The translations under genes and the position numbers were made by a program. From Carallia brachiata (Eukaryota; Streptophyta; Magnoliopsida; Malpighiales; Rhizophoraceae), in contig JADCRB010000004.1 in NCBI GenBank assembly GCA_021464245.1, positions 3,706,236 to 3,770,235 of the forward strand: DNA of 64,000 nucleotides, given 5' to 3'. Under the pieces are notes generated by a model, which saw only the letters and a list, made by a program, of their open reading frames with translations, was not told the DNA's origin and did not search any database. This document shows, piece by piece, positions 12,750 through 29,417 of the stretch. Position 1 is the stretch's first letter; every line of letters begins with the position of its first letter.

Positions 12750-12838
12750 CACGTGGCAAAACATTAACGCCTAAAAATCAGTATTATAATCCTCGGACCA
12801 TAATATCAGCCAATCGCCAGCTAATCACCGTATAAATA
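12750..12838 (+). promoter_or_regulatory. Core promoter of the MDHAR gene: G-box, CCAAT boxes, TATA box
   Basis: A CACGTGGC G-box/ABRE-type element lies at 12750-12757, a CCAAT motif near 12809 and a second CCAAT near 12844. A good TATA box (TATAAATA) starts at 12831, about 150 bp upstream of the ATG. This predicts a start site near 12860-12870. CACGTG elements bind bZIP and bHLH factors in light, ABA and stress responses. Regulation is inferred. Confidence 0.6.
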
Positions 12839-12982
12839 TTCGACCAATCACAACCCGTAGATCTCATCTATACTGTCATTTTGTCGCACTCGCTAAAAAG
12901 GAAAAGGCAACAAAGAGAACTGCATAGATAGTGGGAAAAGAAAATAAAAAAAAAGAAGTGCAGGGAGAAAACGAACCGGTCA

Positions 12983-16731
<3,749 letters not shown>

Positions 16732-16804
16732 GATTTGCTCTGCATAAAAGTGTCGCTGTATTCGAATTGCCTCTATTTAAAGACATATATCGAACTAGCT
16801 TGTG

Positions 16805-16810
16805 AATAAA
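16805..16810 (+). terminator. Polyadenylation signal candidate of MDHAR
   Basis: AATAAA lies 74 bp after the stop codon in a T-rich 3' UTR. Confidence 0.55.
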
Positions 16811-18310
16811 AGAGCGAGTAAATGATGTAACCTTTCTTTGGTTTGTTATTTTCATGGTTGCTCTAATGGTCCATCAGTTGTGTGGCGTTGCTCTGGAATA
16901 TGCCTTAACGGGTTTAGTCACATGGTTTGTCTTCATAAGATTTCTTTTTTCCTTTGTCATGTATTATCACTGATTACTTTTTTTTTTTAATTTTATTATT
17001 AATCGGCTTAACGGAGGCTCAAATTTGTGACTTGCAATCTCAGAAACGGTTCCACCATCCCTTTTTTTGTTGGGTTTGAAGGGACAAGAGATCAAACCTT
17101 AGGCCTTATTATTTGTTTTTTTTTTTTTGTAGTTTTATTATTATTATTATTATATTTTGGTTATTAGCCTAGTGGCCGGAACCCATACTTGAGCATTTGG
17201 GGCGAGACAACTGTGGACTAGCCAGAAGTTTGAATTCCCACTTGATGCGGTGGAATCACTACTCCTACCACTCAAACAACTGCTCGGCCACTTTTATTAT
17301 TTTCTTTTATGTGCAATGGAAGACGGAGGACACTGGGTAATCCCAAACTTTATGGGATCAAGTTCGGGCTCTATGTGCTTGGGCCACAGTCCGTAGACAT
17401 CACAAGGAAACCTTCACGTCTATGTTGGCTCCTCAAGTTTTATATGCGAGCAAACGAAGTCAGGGGGCCAACAGAGCAATTGATGTGCCTAATTAATCAA
17501 TTAATGAAAACTTCTACAAAATATTCTCTCTCTATGTGACTAATGAACCAAATGCCGTTTGCGAAAGTAAACATTATGATCGGCGTATGGAGGAGCACTT
17601 TTAGAACATTAATGACTGCCAATTGTATGGTTCACATTCCTTCTTTGCATATAATTTATACAGGCGAGAAAACATTTGATGTAAACATTGCCGACTGTAA
17701 TTCTTGCGGCACAATAGAGCAAACCCCGACCTCATCAATTAGGAACGTTCAAGTTTAATCTGTTTCAACGAGCCAGCTGTTCCGGTGGGTGTGTAATAAC
17801 TGGTAAGCCCTTCTCGTTGGAGTAGAAGTGATGGTTAATTCCGTGGTACGTTCAGTCTTGAATGATTTGGTACTTTTTCTCGATGCTCTAATATCTTTTC
17901 TCGTTTTGGACCCACGGAGCGGCCTTGGCCCAAACATATGCCGTAATATCTTTGTCTAACAAAATTGTCTATTTTTTACTCTTAAAAAAATAGTGTATCA
18001 AAAGAACGTTGGTTATTATTTCCGTGAGTTAATGTTGAAAATTATTTGTTGTTGTCTTTATCGAACTTTCTCTATAAAAAAGATTAACCATTCAAATATC
18101 ACTAAATTTAAGTAAGCCCTTGCTATAGTATTAACAAATAAATTTGCATTTATTATAAAGTGAGCAATAATATAAATATTTTGAATTCCAATCAATACTA
18201 AAAATATATATATATAGCAACTATCAGACTACCACCGACATGGTGCTACATCTAAACCAAACGCTTAATTATGATAGCTTTAATTATTTACTTGGCTGAC
18301 AGCAAGTTCC
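16811..18310. other. Intergenic with low-complexity blocks
   Basis: Contains T runs and an ATT triplet run near 17130-17152. Segments near 17160-17480 and 17750-17940 look repeat-like but have no identifiable ends. No gene is supported. Confidence 0.5.
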
Positions 18311-19100
18311 TTTTTTTTTTTTTCCTGAACAATGGAAAAAAGACTACTATTAAAGTAGAAGCACCAGTACAAAGGTTGGACCCAAAAGCATTACATACAT
18401 AAAGTCTGAAACAGCCTACAATCACTCAGAGATTCAAAGAGGAATGTTACAGTGAAAGCCATAGCAAAACCCAACTAAAACTAGGTCTAAGACCCCAACA
18501 TGACCCGACCCGCAAGTCCACGGGCACCCCCACCCAAAATTGCTCCACAGCCACCTTGCACAATTGGAGAGGGACCGATACCGGCAGACGCCAGTGTGAG
18601 CTTGACCGCACAAACAGCAGTTGATCGCCATCAGGCTACAACATAGAAACAACCACCATCTAAAATCACGACAAATGCCACTGAAAACATAGGGGAACAG
18701 ACAGTAGAACCAAGACCGCGATGTAATCTCCATCGGAAGCAGAACCCTCATGAGCCAAAGGGAAGCCAACGCCGCTGAACAAACGTGAACTATACAAGGC
18801 CCGAACCAGTGCCAACAAAAAGAGACCTCCCCCACCACCTCGCCATCCTTCGAGACCAGTGGGGACGGTGAGGGAGCCAAGCTACCCACACAGAGGACCA
18901 CCAAAAGAAAGGGGCGAGAGAAGCAAATTAAAGACCAAAGAACCAAACCCCACCCCCTGAAACAGAAACAAACACAACCAACGAGAGAAAATCAAAATCA
19001 AATGACCACGATCGGACCGACAGAGCTTCACGAAAGCACAAACTAGAAGAGGCTGTCGGCGCAGGTTAGCACAAACCGGCCCACGATAGACCACTCTGAA
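18311..19100 (-). mobile_element. GC-richer retroposon-like segment ending in poly(A)
   Basis: Read on the minus strand, a GC-rich block ends in CCATTGTTCAGG followed by an A run (plus-strand T run 18311-18323), like the 3' end of a LINE or other retroposed transcript. Base composition contrasts sharply with both flanks. Minus-strand open frames at 18434-18946 and 18882-19094 overlap in different frames and match no domain I know. No target-site duplication was found, so the 5' boundary is approximate. Confidence 0.45.
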
Positions 19101-20094
19101 CTCAACTAAAATTTAAAAGGAGGTACATTGTACAGCTTCATTTTAAATAACATTAAAATAATTATATACTATTACTAAAAAATAAATTATATATTTTATT
19201 TAATAATATTTAATAATTTATTTTTTAAAATTTTAATTATTTAATAATACTTATCACTTTTTTTTTATTTTAATTCTATATAAAGTATTCATAAAGTACT
19301 TCCCATTAAAAGATCCTCTTTTCCATTAAAAGATCCTCTTCGACAGGTGTCCTTACGATCCTTACATGAAACAGCCACCTTCAAATCGGTAACACAAAGC
19401 ATTAATACCGCTATCTGTCATGCAACGGCCTTTTTTTATTAACATTTTTTTTTTTTGACTGGTATTAATAAATTTTCACTGTTGAGATGGATTTCTGTGT
19501 AATGGATTAATACGACGAGAAGACTCAGACTAGTGATCAGTTCTCATGTGCTATGGTCGGTGTATCAATTTATTGCATTGAAAATGACTTGCAACTATAT
19601 TATAGTGTAGGTAAGAAAATTTTATCTTACCGACCCAAAAAGAAAGGAATTATGCGGAGACTGCAGGGTCTCGCTGATATCATGAGGCAAGTTCACTCTT
19701 TGTTTTGTCAGACGTTTACAGACGTACCTATTATTGAATCAATGGGTCCCCTTTGCGAAACCTACCACCCACAAATATTTAATCTGCAATGGGCCATGAG
19801 AATCTCCTTTCTGCTTTTTATTGCTCTCGTCTTTTTCATTCTTTCGCCAGCGTATGTATTTTTGGTGCCTCTCGCTTGTCGGGGCTTTAGTTAAGATAAC
19901 TACTGGCAAAACATCCATTACAAGATGAGGGGACGTTCACTGTATGCATTCCATAAGGACATTTTGTTTTTATCAGAAGCTCTAACAAACAAATAGTTGT
20001 TCAAAAGCACATTATTATACATGCGTAGATAGACATTGTACATACATACATATGCAGGTGCGTGCTCGTGAATTTGAATTTCCCATTGCAAGGA

Positions 20095-20133
<39 letters not shown>

Positions 20134-22416
20134 AGTCTAATATATAATTTATTCTCAACCCTCATTCAATAGGTTAAACTTTTGAGTGAAATAATTTCTT
20201 AAAATCTCTTACATGGGTTCAGCAGTAGAAGTATAACTTAAAAAAAAAAAAAATCAATGTATGGTTGGTTGGAGAAAGAGAGTACGATGACTTGCCATGA
20301 TGAAGAATTGTCAAATTTCATTCACATTAAATAGTTTCTGTTTTTTATTTTTTTACCCCCTTGATTAAACAGCGTTATATTAGAAGCACAAACAATACTC
20401 TTTGGTGTTCTATAAAATCTTCCATCACCATGACCACCACTCTCAATTGATCCGGACCAAAATTGAATCAGAAACTAGTCAATAGCTATGCAGTTTTGGT
20501 TTGTATCAGAACCCTCACGGTGCATTTATAGAAATTCTTCTTTAATAACTGGAATCCGAATCAAAACCAAGACTACGAAGACCTGAACTAAAATCACAAA
20601 TCGGAACCATCAGTGCCAACCCCCCCAAAAAAAAAAAACAGGAAAAGCAAAGGTGATCCTACTGTTTGCAACTTTTTCTTCAAATCTATAAGTACAACCC
20701 ATTTCAAAAAATAAAAAAGAAACTCTTATTTTCCTCCAATTAAAAAAAAAGATTTCAGTGAGCAACTAATTCGTGATTAGAGCTGTAATCAAAATGACAG
20801 TGAATTATGCACGTCTTCGGAATCAAAATTCATAGTTCCGAGTCGCCGATGTTTACTTGAACTCAAATCCGAAGAACCATGGCAGTAAAAAAAAAAAAAA
20901 AAAAACAAAACAAAAAGCCCTCTATTCTAAAAAAAGAAGGATAATAAAATTAATTAAATGTGAAGTGAGCGTTTGGGTATTTTGACTTATTTAAATTGCA
21001 ACATGCTCGTCCCCATGCACATCGAGAAAATGTAAATACCAAATGAGAAAAAAAGCGCTCTGCCAAAAAACAAGTGGCTATCTTATTCATATTTGCTAAC
21101 CATGAGAATTGTGTTTAAGTAATTTCCTGGGAAGCACAAGAAGAAGAGTAAAGCTGGAAGAAAGAGAGGCACGTTACCACATTGTAGTGTGCGAACTGCG
21201 AAGCCAGCCATTTTTGACTACCATGTGAGGCCGAGGATTAGGAGACTTGAGATTCAATGTGGGCTGACAATTAATTTTCCTTGCCCCTTGGTGTGGGTCC
21301 ATCCATTGGCTTAATAAGTAATAAATACGCATATTAAATTGAAGAAAATTACGATATATTTAATAAAATATATAAAAAAATATTAAGTTAATTTAATAAT
21401 ATTAAATAATATTTTATATTTTTTTTAAATTTTACATATTTTTCATGATTCAAAATTTAAATTACAGTATAATTACAATTGAATGTCAAAAAAATATTTC
21501 CGTACCAAGCTCTTATCGTCTTTGTCCGGGCATGGTTTCTCAATCGGGCGCGGGGACAGTGCCTTAGAAGAACAGTCCAACAAATTGTATAATTTAATAA
21601 TTTTTAGTAATAATATATATATTTTAAATAACAAAAAAAATTTAATAATAATTTTTTTAAATAAAAATAAAAATATTATTATTTATATTTAACGTTTATT
21701 ATTTTTTATACACTTTATCAAATTACTGTTTATCAAGTGTCCAAACTTTACCTTCTCAATAAATGGAGCTTCCTCTTCGCAATTTTCTACTCATTCGTTT
21801 TAAACGTGCATGCTTATTGACAAATATGATGGCCCAGTAGACTTCAAACTCTCAAGAAATTAATGGCAGTAGGTATAAGTGTGTGTTTTTTTTCCCTTTT
21901 TTTTTTCGTTAGAAAGCATAATAGATCGTGAACTGTATAACAATCTATCCATTTTTATAATCCTCTGCTCTTTTTTCCGCCCTTGTTTAACTGTCGTGAT
22001 ACACCTTTGAAGGGTGATTCACCTTTTTTCGGTCTTGTTTTTATTGGGTCAATCTTTGAAGAGTGATTCACGTTCCATTAGAATATGGAAATCAAGACCA
22101 AAAAAAAAAGAATATGGAATCAAATATCTAGTCCACTTTTTTGGTATCTTCACGACTTGCTCTTTTCATTTAAGTGGGTGACCTTTTCTTTTTCCCATTG
22201 ATTCATCTGAACGTTCATTTAATTGTAAATTTAGTCTAAAATAGATTTTTAAATTCTTAATAACAGAAATATTCTCTTTGCTAATTCTATTGCTGACTCT
22301 AACTAGTTTCACTATTGTTAAAAAAAGCAAAAAACTAGTTTTCCCGTGGATGTATAGTTTATAAGTGTAAAAATATGTATGTTGGCCAAAGCAGAATTGT
22401 TCACCACAATAATATT
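19101..22416. other. Intergenic, AT-rich
   Basis: Holds a direct tandem duplication of CCATTAAAAGATCCTCTT near 19306-19340 and a (TA)n run at about 20098-20131. The open frame at 19553-19894 has a hydrophobic C-terminal stretch but no recognised domain and is not called as a gene. Confidence 0.5.
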
Positions 22417-22852
22417 GGGATAATAACTATTTTAATCTTTAACCTTTATAAATTTTTTTAATTGAATTTTAAATTTTTCAATTTTTTCAATTGAATCATA
22501 TATTTTTCAACTTTTTTACAATTAAATCATTTCTGTCAATTGTTGTCAATCAAACCATTTAAAACGTACTTTTGAGCAAACAAAAGTAAATTAAAAAAAT
22601 CTAAAATACATTAGTTTAATTATTTTTTTAAAATAATAAAACAAAGAAATACAAAAGAAGCGAACAATTATGCTTTTTTATTAATATCTATCTAGTAAAA
22701 GTATCTTTTTAATAGTTTAACTGACAGTCATTAACAGAAATAATTTGATTGTAAAGGATTTGAAAAGTATATGACTGAATTGAAAAGTTAAAAAATTTAA
22801 AACTCAATAAAAATAATTTATAAAAATTTAAGATTAAAATAATTATTATCCC
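22417..22852. mobile_element. Foldback MITE with long imperfect inverted repeats
   Basis: The left arm starts GGGATAATAACTATTTTAAT. The reverse complement of the right end starts GGGATAATAATTATTTTAAT. The similarity continues for roughly 150 bp on each side, including matching blocks around AATCAT(T/A)TATTTTTCAA-like and TTTCTGTCAATTG-like sequence. The 436-bp element has no coding capacity. A target-site duplication is not clear. Confidence 0.75.
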
Positions 22853-22876
22853 TAGCAATATTACACCATTTGTACT

Positions 22877-22907
<31 letters not shown>

Positions 22908-23933
22908 TAGTATATCATAAACATAATTTTACATTTTATAAAAGTCGCAGAAGAAAACAAAGCGTGAAAGCTTACAGATATCCACATCCCTGTTGGACAG
23001 CTGGGGTCATTTCCTCTGGACTTTAGTGGCCGTCTTTAGAAGCACCATAAAGCTAATTAAAAGTATAATTTTAAGAAAAGAAACGAACCGTCGTTGGATC
23101 AACAAAGCAAAGTCGCGTGAGGGGCAAATAGCTAAGACCGCCACCATGTGCTTTGGCCGTCAACAACCATGACTTGAAAGGACATACAAAAAATAATGGT
23201 TGGATCAAGTTTTTTTTTTTTTAGTGAAGGAAAATGTTATATTAATAGTCGATACCATATATAAGTTCAATGTAAAAGTATCAAAAAAAAAAACTTTTCA
23301 ATGTAGTTGAACAAGTCAACAAATGCCTACTACTGACATGGTCTCAAAAACCATTACATAACTGAGAACAAAGTCTTTTTTGACAAATCTCACACAATGA
23401 AAAGAAAATTAAAATAAGATTAAATCTGATTAAAATTGAAGTTTTAGATAGATCTGTCTTAACAATTTTTAAAAGAATATTTTAGTAATTAAGAATTTAA
23501 TTGTTCTTATTGAAAGTCTTGAAAACTAATTTTTTTAAAAAAAATGAGATATGAGATTACGAAAAACTATTTTTATTTTACAATTCACAATTGAATAAAT
23601 ATTTTTAATAAACTAAAAAAAAATTAAACGGAGGCTTTCTTTTATGATCATCGGAGTTTACATGTAATCCATTTTTAGTGTATTCCATTGTTTCACAAGT
23701 GGCAAAGAGGGGGATTTTAGACTTGCTATTTTCCAATGTCCAAGCCAAAACGACTCAGCTCGTCATCTTTGCCTCTTTGCAATTGGCAGAATGGTTGCCC
23801 TCAAAATGAGTCCTGATGTGGATGGCACTTTTGAGTAACAACAAACATGCCAAGAAGTCAGCCCCACGAGGTTTGACTCTTTGGCAAACAGCCACAAGTG
23901 CCTTTACTTTCTTTTCAAAAGTTATAATTAAAT
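22853..23933. other. Intergenic, AT-rich
   Basis: Includes a (TA)n run near 22880-22908 and several A/T homopolymers. No gene or element boundary is supported. Confidence 0.5.
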
Positions 23934-24260
23934 GAGTTAAATATATCACTAATTTTATTTAAATAATAAATTTAATATTAATTTTAAAAAATAACAAATT
24001 TAATATTAATTATATTTAAAATAATAAATATATTACACAACAATTTTATATGAACAAAATTTATCAGTTTCGATGGGACGGATTTATAGAAATATGTATG
24101 TTTCAATAATATGATAATCATATAAATTAATATTATATTATCGAAACAGATAAATTCTATTTAAAAAATTTCACAACATATCAGATTTGTAATTTTTGAC
24201 AAAATTAATATTAAATTTATTACTTTAAATAAAGTTGATGATATTTTTATATATTAACTC
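23934..24260. mobile_element. Foldback MITE, copy 1 of a family present twice in the window
   Basis: Ends GAGTTAA...TTAACTC. The arms share ATCA(C/A)-x-AATTTTATTTAAA-like sequence and AATAAATTTAATATTAATTTT. The core word ATATTATCGAAACAGATAAA and its flanks recur in inverted orientation at about 54876-55231. Confidence 0.72.
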
Positions 24261-26985
24261 TAATTAGATGTGCATATACAACCGACAGAAATTCTAATTA
24301 AATATCAATTACTAATTAGTCGAAGACTTAATCAATTCCATGGACCCAGAACAAAAACCACAAAAAATGCTAAACTGAAAGAAAGGTGTCTAAAATCGCC
24401 ACTAAATACAAAATTTAATGTTTCTTTGTTTTTTTTTAGGAAAACTACAATATCTTCAAATTTAGGATTCGATGCTTAATTGTTAAAAAATAATTGTTTA
24501 AAATCATAAACCACTAAAATGATTAACTTAAAAAAAAAATGTCTAAAATCGCTACCAACTACGAAGTCTAATGATAAAATACCCTTAACTTCAAAGTTAG
24601 ATTCTTAATATCTAAAATAAATTGTCTAAAAAAACCTTGTCCGTCAGTCTTCTCAGACAACTTCGCGCGTGAGAGGTGCACACAGGAAGAGGACTTGTGC
24701 AGGCTCCGTGACTCGCGCGGTTAAGCGCGTTTCGCTTACGCGGATCTTCCTCTTTTTGAGCTGTTGTAAGACCAAAGGCATGCGACTTTTTGGTAACACA
24801 AAACTTGGTAGTTGTAGTCCGTTGATAAAATAATATAATTTTATTTTGAATTTGACAATTTTCTGATAATTTATCTTTATTTTTTTTCTGAAAGAATATT
24901 CATAGCATTCGTAATTAAAACAATAACAATTATTTTTTTAATTCATAGTTCACATATTAAAATATTTTATTTTGTTTCTTTTATTTTTTGAAAAAAAGTC
25001 AGTATCAAATTTGACTATAAATTTTTGAGTCATTTTCTAAATAGGGTCCATGACTTTATTTTTCAGGTTCGTTCAGGTTAAGTAGAGAGTTTTGGCACAC
25101 ATTATAAAAATACAGTAATTGCCCTATAACTGTTATTTTGATAATAAATTCAAAATTCCTACTAAAATAGTAATCAAAATTAATAATAATTAAGATAAGA
25201 ATAAACATAAAAATATATACATGTATGCAAGGTCAGAATCGATGAATATGAAATATTCAGTCATCGATTTTGGTCAAAAAAAAAAAAAAGAGTCACTGAT
25301 GAAATGGAAGAATTCAAATTTTGATTGGGTACACACTATTAGTGTTGTTCAAAAATTAATCAACTTCGACTCAATCTGATCAATCTAATCCGTACTAATT
25401 TAAATATGTCAAAATCGTTAAGGTCTAAATTAATTGTTGTTTTAAAATTCGACAATCTGTCAACGACAAATTGAGTGTAGATTAGGGATTCAATCCTCTT
25501 AATTTGACATAATTCGCTGTATATATATATATATAACTCACTTAATACAAAACACACCGTAACTTTAAGGCCCTTAGCCTCTTAACGCAAAGCCACCTCC
25601 TTAAAGTCTTAACGTTAATGTTATTCTAAAATCTTTCAAACTTGTGTGCCATTTGCAAATCTAAATCACTCAACAAAATATTTTAGAGTTCTAAAGACTG
25701 GAATGGGAGACATTGGTTTAGAATAAATGATCATCTTCTGACTCTGAGGGTTTAAAAGAGATATATTAATAAAATATTTTTGTCTTTTTATTTTTTTTAA
25801 TAGTGTCCAATCTACTAAAATTGATCTAATCCAATCTGCTATTAATAGATTAAATTGAGTGAATTAAATAAAATAATAAGTTGAATGTAAATAGAGAATC
25901 GTTTAATCCAATATCAATAAATTAAATACAAACATAACTTAAAACCGACGCAATTAGATACAAGAACACCTCTACACATTACATAGGAAAGTACTTTATT
26001 TACCAACTCCCTCTCACTCTCTCACTCTCTTTCTCTCTCCCACGTCGCCTTTCTTTATTAGTGCTCTTTTTTGGGACACAGTTGTCCTTCGGAGTGAAAC
26101 GTTATTAAGTCCGTAGTCCAAACGCCCATCAGTAAAAATAAAAAGGCTCGCGTATTCAAACCAAAAGAAATATCCTCGGAATATTATAGGGTGTTTAGTT
26201 TTGTTTTCGTTGATTAATGTTATTATTGTTAATTATTAATTATTATTATTAATTATTGATTATTATTATGAATTAGTGTTACTGATATAAAAAATAAAAT
26301 CATAATGTTAGGTTAAATTAATATTAATTATTACTGATTAAATAATAAAATAATTATTTTAAATATCATATTTTAATTTTATTAAAATGAATTATCTTTT
26401 CACTTTTAGCTAATTTAGATTAGTATTATGAAAATATTTTTTTATCTATTTATAAATAAAAATTTATTAAATGTATGACTAAAAAATTAATCAGAATTTA
26501 TAATAAATAAAATATTATTTTTACTATATAAATTACTATACTTAAAAAAATATTATTATTTTCATAGATTTTTTTAACAGATTCCTTTTATAGATTAGAG
26601 GAAAGAGAGAGATCACAATGATAAGTTAAAAAAAAAAAAGTAATGTTTTCAACTTCCCTCTCTGTCGATGGAATTTTAACAAAATAAAACTATTTCACTT
26701 TTATTTTACTGTTTACAAAGATAAGTTTAAAAAAATAATTTGTTGATTTAGTCTCCACCGTTACTTATTCAGATCTAATTTTACTGTTTTAGCTTCCCTC
26801 TCTGTCCTTGCAAAGCGTGTACAGCGTGCTGTGCTTTTTTTCAAGGTCAATTTAGTAATTATACTTTTTATCAACCGCTGATGAAAAGAACAAATAAAGA
26901 CTCCCCTATTTTTGATTTATTCGTACGAAAATCACCTTTAAAATTAAAAATATTATTATGTTCAAATTTCAATTAAAATTAATTA

Positions 26986-27049
<64 letters not shown>

Positions 27050-27198
27050 GAGTAAATATTTCTTTTTATTAAATGGTTGTATCAGAAAAAAAGAAATTTA
27101 TGTTATGGCACGTCTGCGAGTGTCATGGGCCATTTGTAGAAGAGATGAGGATGAGCGTACAACTCAGGCCATACGTGAAAATCTTTTTACCATAATTA
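24261..27198. other. Intergenic, AT-rich
   Basis: A short GC-richer patch at about 24640-24790 contains several GCGCG/CGCGC words, but no domain-bearing frame. The remainder is A/T-rich with a (TA)n run near 25519. Confidence 0.5.
26985..27048. repeat. (CT)n(AT)n microsatellite
   Basis: A CT run of about 26 bp passes directly into an AT run of about 38 bp. Confidence 0.92.
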
Positions 27199-27603
27199 GT
27201 ATTCGAGCGTCCTCTATGAACACCGTAGACCATCCCCTCAAGTCATAGCATATACAACAACACGATTCTGGCAAGAACTGAAGAAATTCATAGGCCAGTC
27301 ACCTGCTGCACCCCGATGCTCAATTTCGGAACCCAGGGGCTGGACACCACCGAAACCAGGAAGCTACAAGATTAATTGTAACAGCTCATTCTACCCAGAA
27401 TTCAGTCCAGTAGGTATTAAAATTATTTGCAGAAACTTGGACGGATTGCTCGTGGATGGCATTCAGAGTTTATCTTTGTACTCTAGATTAGATTTACAAT
27501 CGTTCCCCCTTAACTTCAATCGTTACTTTGTAATGATTTTATCAATTAATGAATGCATTTTTATTCTGTCAAAAAAAAAAAAAAAAGGTAGTCGAGCGTC
27601 CTC
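27199..27603 (+). mobile_element. 5'-truncated non-LTR retroposon with target-site duplication
   Basis: The insert (27215-27587) ends in a 16-A tail at 27571-27586. It is flanked by 27199-27214 and 27588-27603, which match at 15 of 16 positions (GTA[T/G]TCGAGCGTCCTC). Inside, the plus strand encodes a piece of an RNase H-like domain of the plant LINE type (GWTPPKPGSYKINCNSSF, then DGLLVDGI). The insert is only about 373 bp, so it is strongly 5'-truncated and dead. Confidence 0.85.
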
Positions 27604-28113
27604 CGACTCCATCATTTGATCCAAAATTATCTCCAGTGTCAGTTAAAGCATTAACACTGTGGGGCACCAATTATTTGGGACATTGAGCGGGTGGGCCATG
27701 GGCTTGCTGTGGCCGTGAAGACTCCGATTTGATCCTACTTCAATGCAAATTAATTTCCCTAAAAATATATTAACCAACAAAAAAAATTTCCCTAAAAATA
27801 TTGGAAGATGTCTTTTAAAAAATATTTTAGTGATCAAAATTTAAAATTTTATTTTAAAAATTTTAGATTCAAATTTTTGAGAGGGTAAAGTCCAATAAAC
27901 TTTTAATAGATTAAAAAAAAAAGGAAATGCTGGAAGACTCTATCACTATATACCCTGTAACGTAATGTGACATATTTTTAGTTAGTCAGTGTGAGTGTTT
28001 TATTTTTTAATCCCTTTTGCTTTTACCCTTTTTCCTTTAGGAGAGTATTTAGTATGAGGAAAGAGATGGATAGGCTAGAAACGTTGGCTAGATGGTCCCT
28101 CGGGCAATCCTTA

Positions 28114-29414
28114 GGGCTCGTTTGGAGTGGTTTAAATTTTCTGTTTTCTGTTTATTCTTCACAAAAAAAAACAGAAAACATGTTTGTTATTGATTATATT
28201 TTCTGTGTTTTGTTGAAAAGTTAAAAGTGTTTTTCAAAGAAAAAAATCAAATTGGGAAAATAATAAAAATAGTTTTCTGATTTTGTTTTTCACTTTTTTT
28301 TCTATACTTTCTCTCACAACATTTTCTTTCTCTATCCACCTTCTTTACCATATCTCTCTTTACTCATCCTCTCTCTATCCCTCTATATTTTTTCCCTCAC
28401 TACTCTTTCTCTCTCAACTCATTCTCTCTCTACCCTCTCTCTCCCTTTTCTATCTCTACCATTCTCTCTCTACCCTCTCTCTCTCTCTATATTTTCTCTC
28501 TCTCCTCTCCCCCTTTTTTTCTATCTCTACCATTCTCTCTCTACCCTCTCTCTCTATATTTTCTCTCTTAACTCATTCTCTCTCTACCCTCTCTCTCCCT
28601 TTTCTATCTCTAGCATTCTCTCTCTACCCTCTCTCTCTCTCTATTTTCTCTCTCTCCTCTCTCCTTTTTTTCTATCTCTACCATTCTCTCTCTACCCTAT
28701 CTCTCTCTATTTTCTCTCTACTCATTCTCTCTCTACTCTCCTCTCTCTTTTTCTATCTCTATCATTCTCTCTCTCCTCTCTCCCTTTTTTTCTATTTCTA
28801 CCATTCTCTCTCTACCCTCTCTCTCTCTATTCTCTCTCTACTCATTCTCTCTCTACCCTCTCTCTCTCTTGTTCTCTCTCTATTCATTCTCTCTTACCCA
28901 AACTCTTTCACTTTTTTCTTGTTTTACCATCTTCTACTATTTCTCCTCCCTCTCTCTCATTTTTTTTCTCTCTCTATCATTCTCTTTACTCGTTCTTTCT
29001 CTACCCTCTCTCTCTTTTCTCTCTTTGTCATTTTCTCTACTCATTCTCTCTCTACCCTCTCTCTCTCATTTTCTCTCTCTACTATTCTGTTTACTCATTC
29101 TTTCTCAACCCTTTCTCTTTATGTCATTATCTCTACTCATTCTCTTTCTTCTCTCTTTCTCTCTCCTTTTTCTCTCTCTACTCATTCTCTCTCTACCCTT
29201 TCTCTCTCTCTCTCTCTCTCTCCCCCATTTTTCTCTCTATATTTATACTCTTTTTACCATTTCTCTCACTATCCTTTTTCTACCTTTTTTTTATTCTTAT
29301 AGAAAAAAAACAAAAATTGACAGCAATAAACGCAAAAATTCAGCAAACAGCAAAAACAAAAAACAGAAATTGAAAAGCAAAAACAAAAAACTGACAGCGT
29401 CTCCAAACGGACCC
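28114..29414. mobile_element. Harbinger/Tourist-like MITE enlarged by CT-rich repeats
   Basis: The left end GGGCTCGTTTGGAG and the reverse complement of the right end GGGTCCGTTTGGAG match at 12 of 14 positions. Both are bordered by the trinucleotide TTA (28111-28113 and 29415-29417), the hallmark target-site duplication of PIF/Harbinger elements. Subterminal AT-rich zones (TTTTCTGTTTTCTG and its mirrored AACAGAAATTG-like partner) surround the internal CT-rich block. The element is 1301 bp with no transposase. Confidence 0.78.
28300..29290. repeat. About 1 kb imperfect CT-rich minisatellite
   Basis: The plus strand is almost entirely C and T, punctuated by A in words such as CTCTCTACC, TATCTCTACCATT and CTCATTCTCTC, which recur at irregular 40-90 bp spacing. 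The long plus-strand open frames over this block only reflect absence of stop codons in CT repeats and are not genes. Confidence 0.9.
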
Positions 29415-29417
29415 TTA

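Noticed and set aside
18434..18946. 170-codon minus-strand frame as a host membrane protein
   Set aside because: It is hydrophobic/Cys/Trp-rich from composition, overlaps another frame, and sits in a polyA-ended repeat-like block. No known domain.
26958..27248. 96-codon frame beginning in the CT/AT microsatellite
   Set aside because: The N-terminal half is translated microsatellite and the end runs into the LINE-derived insertion. No domain in between.
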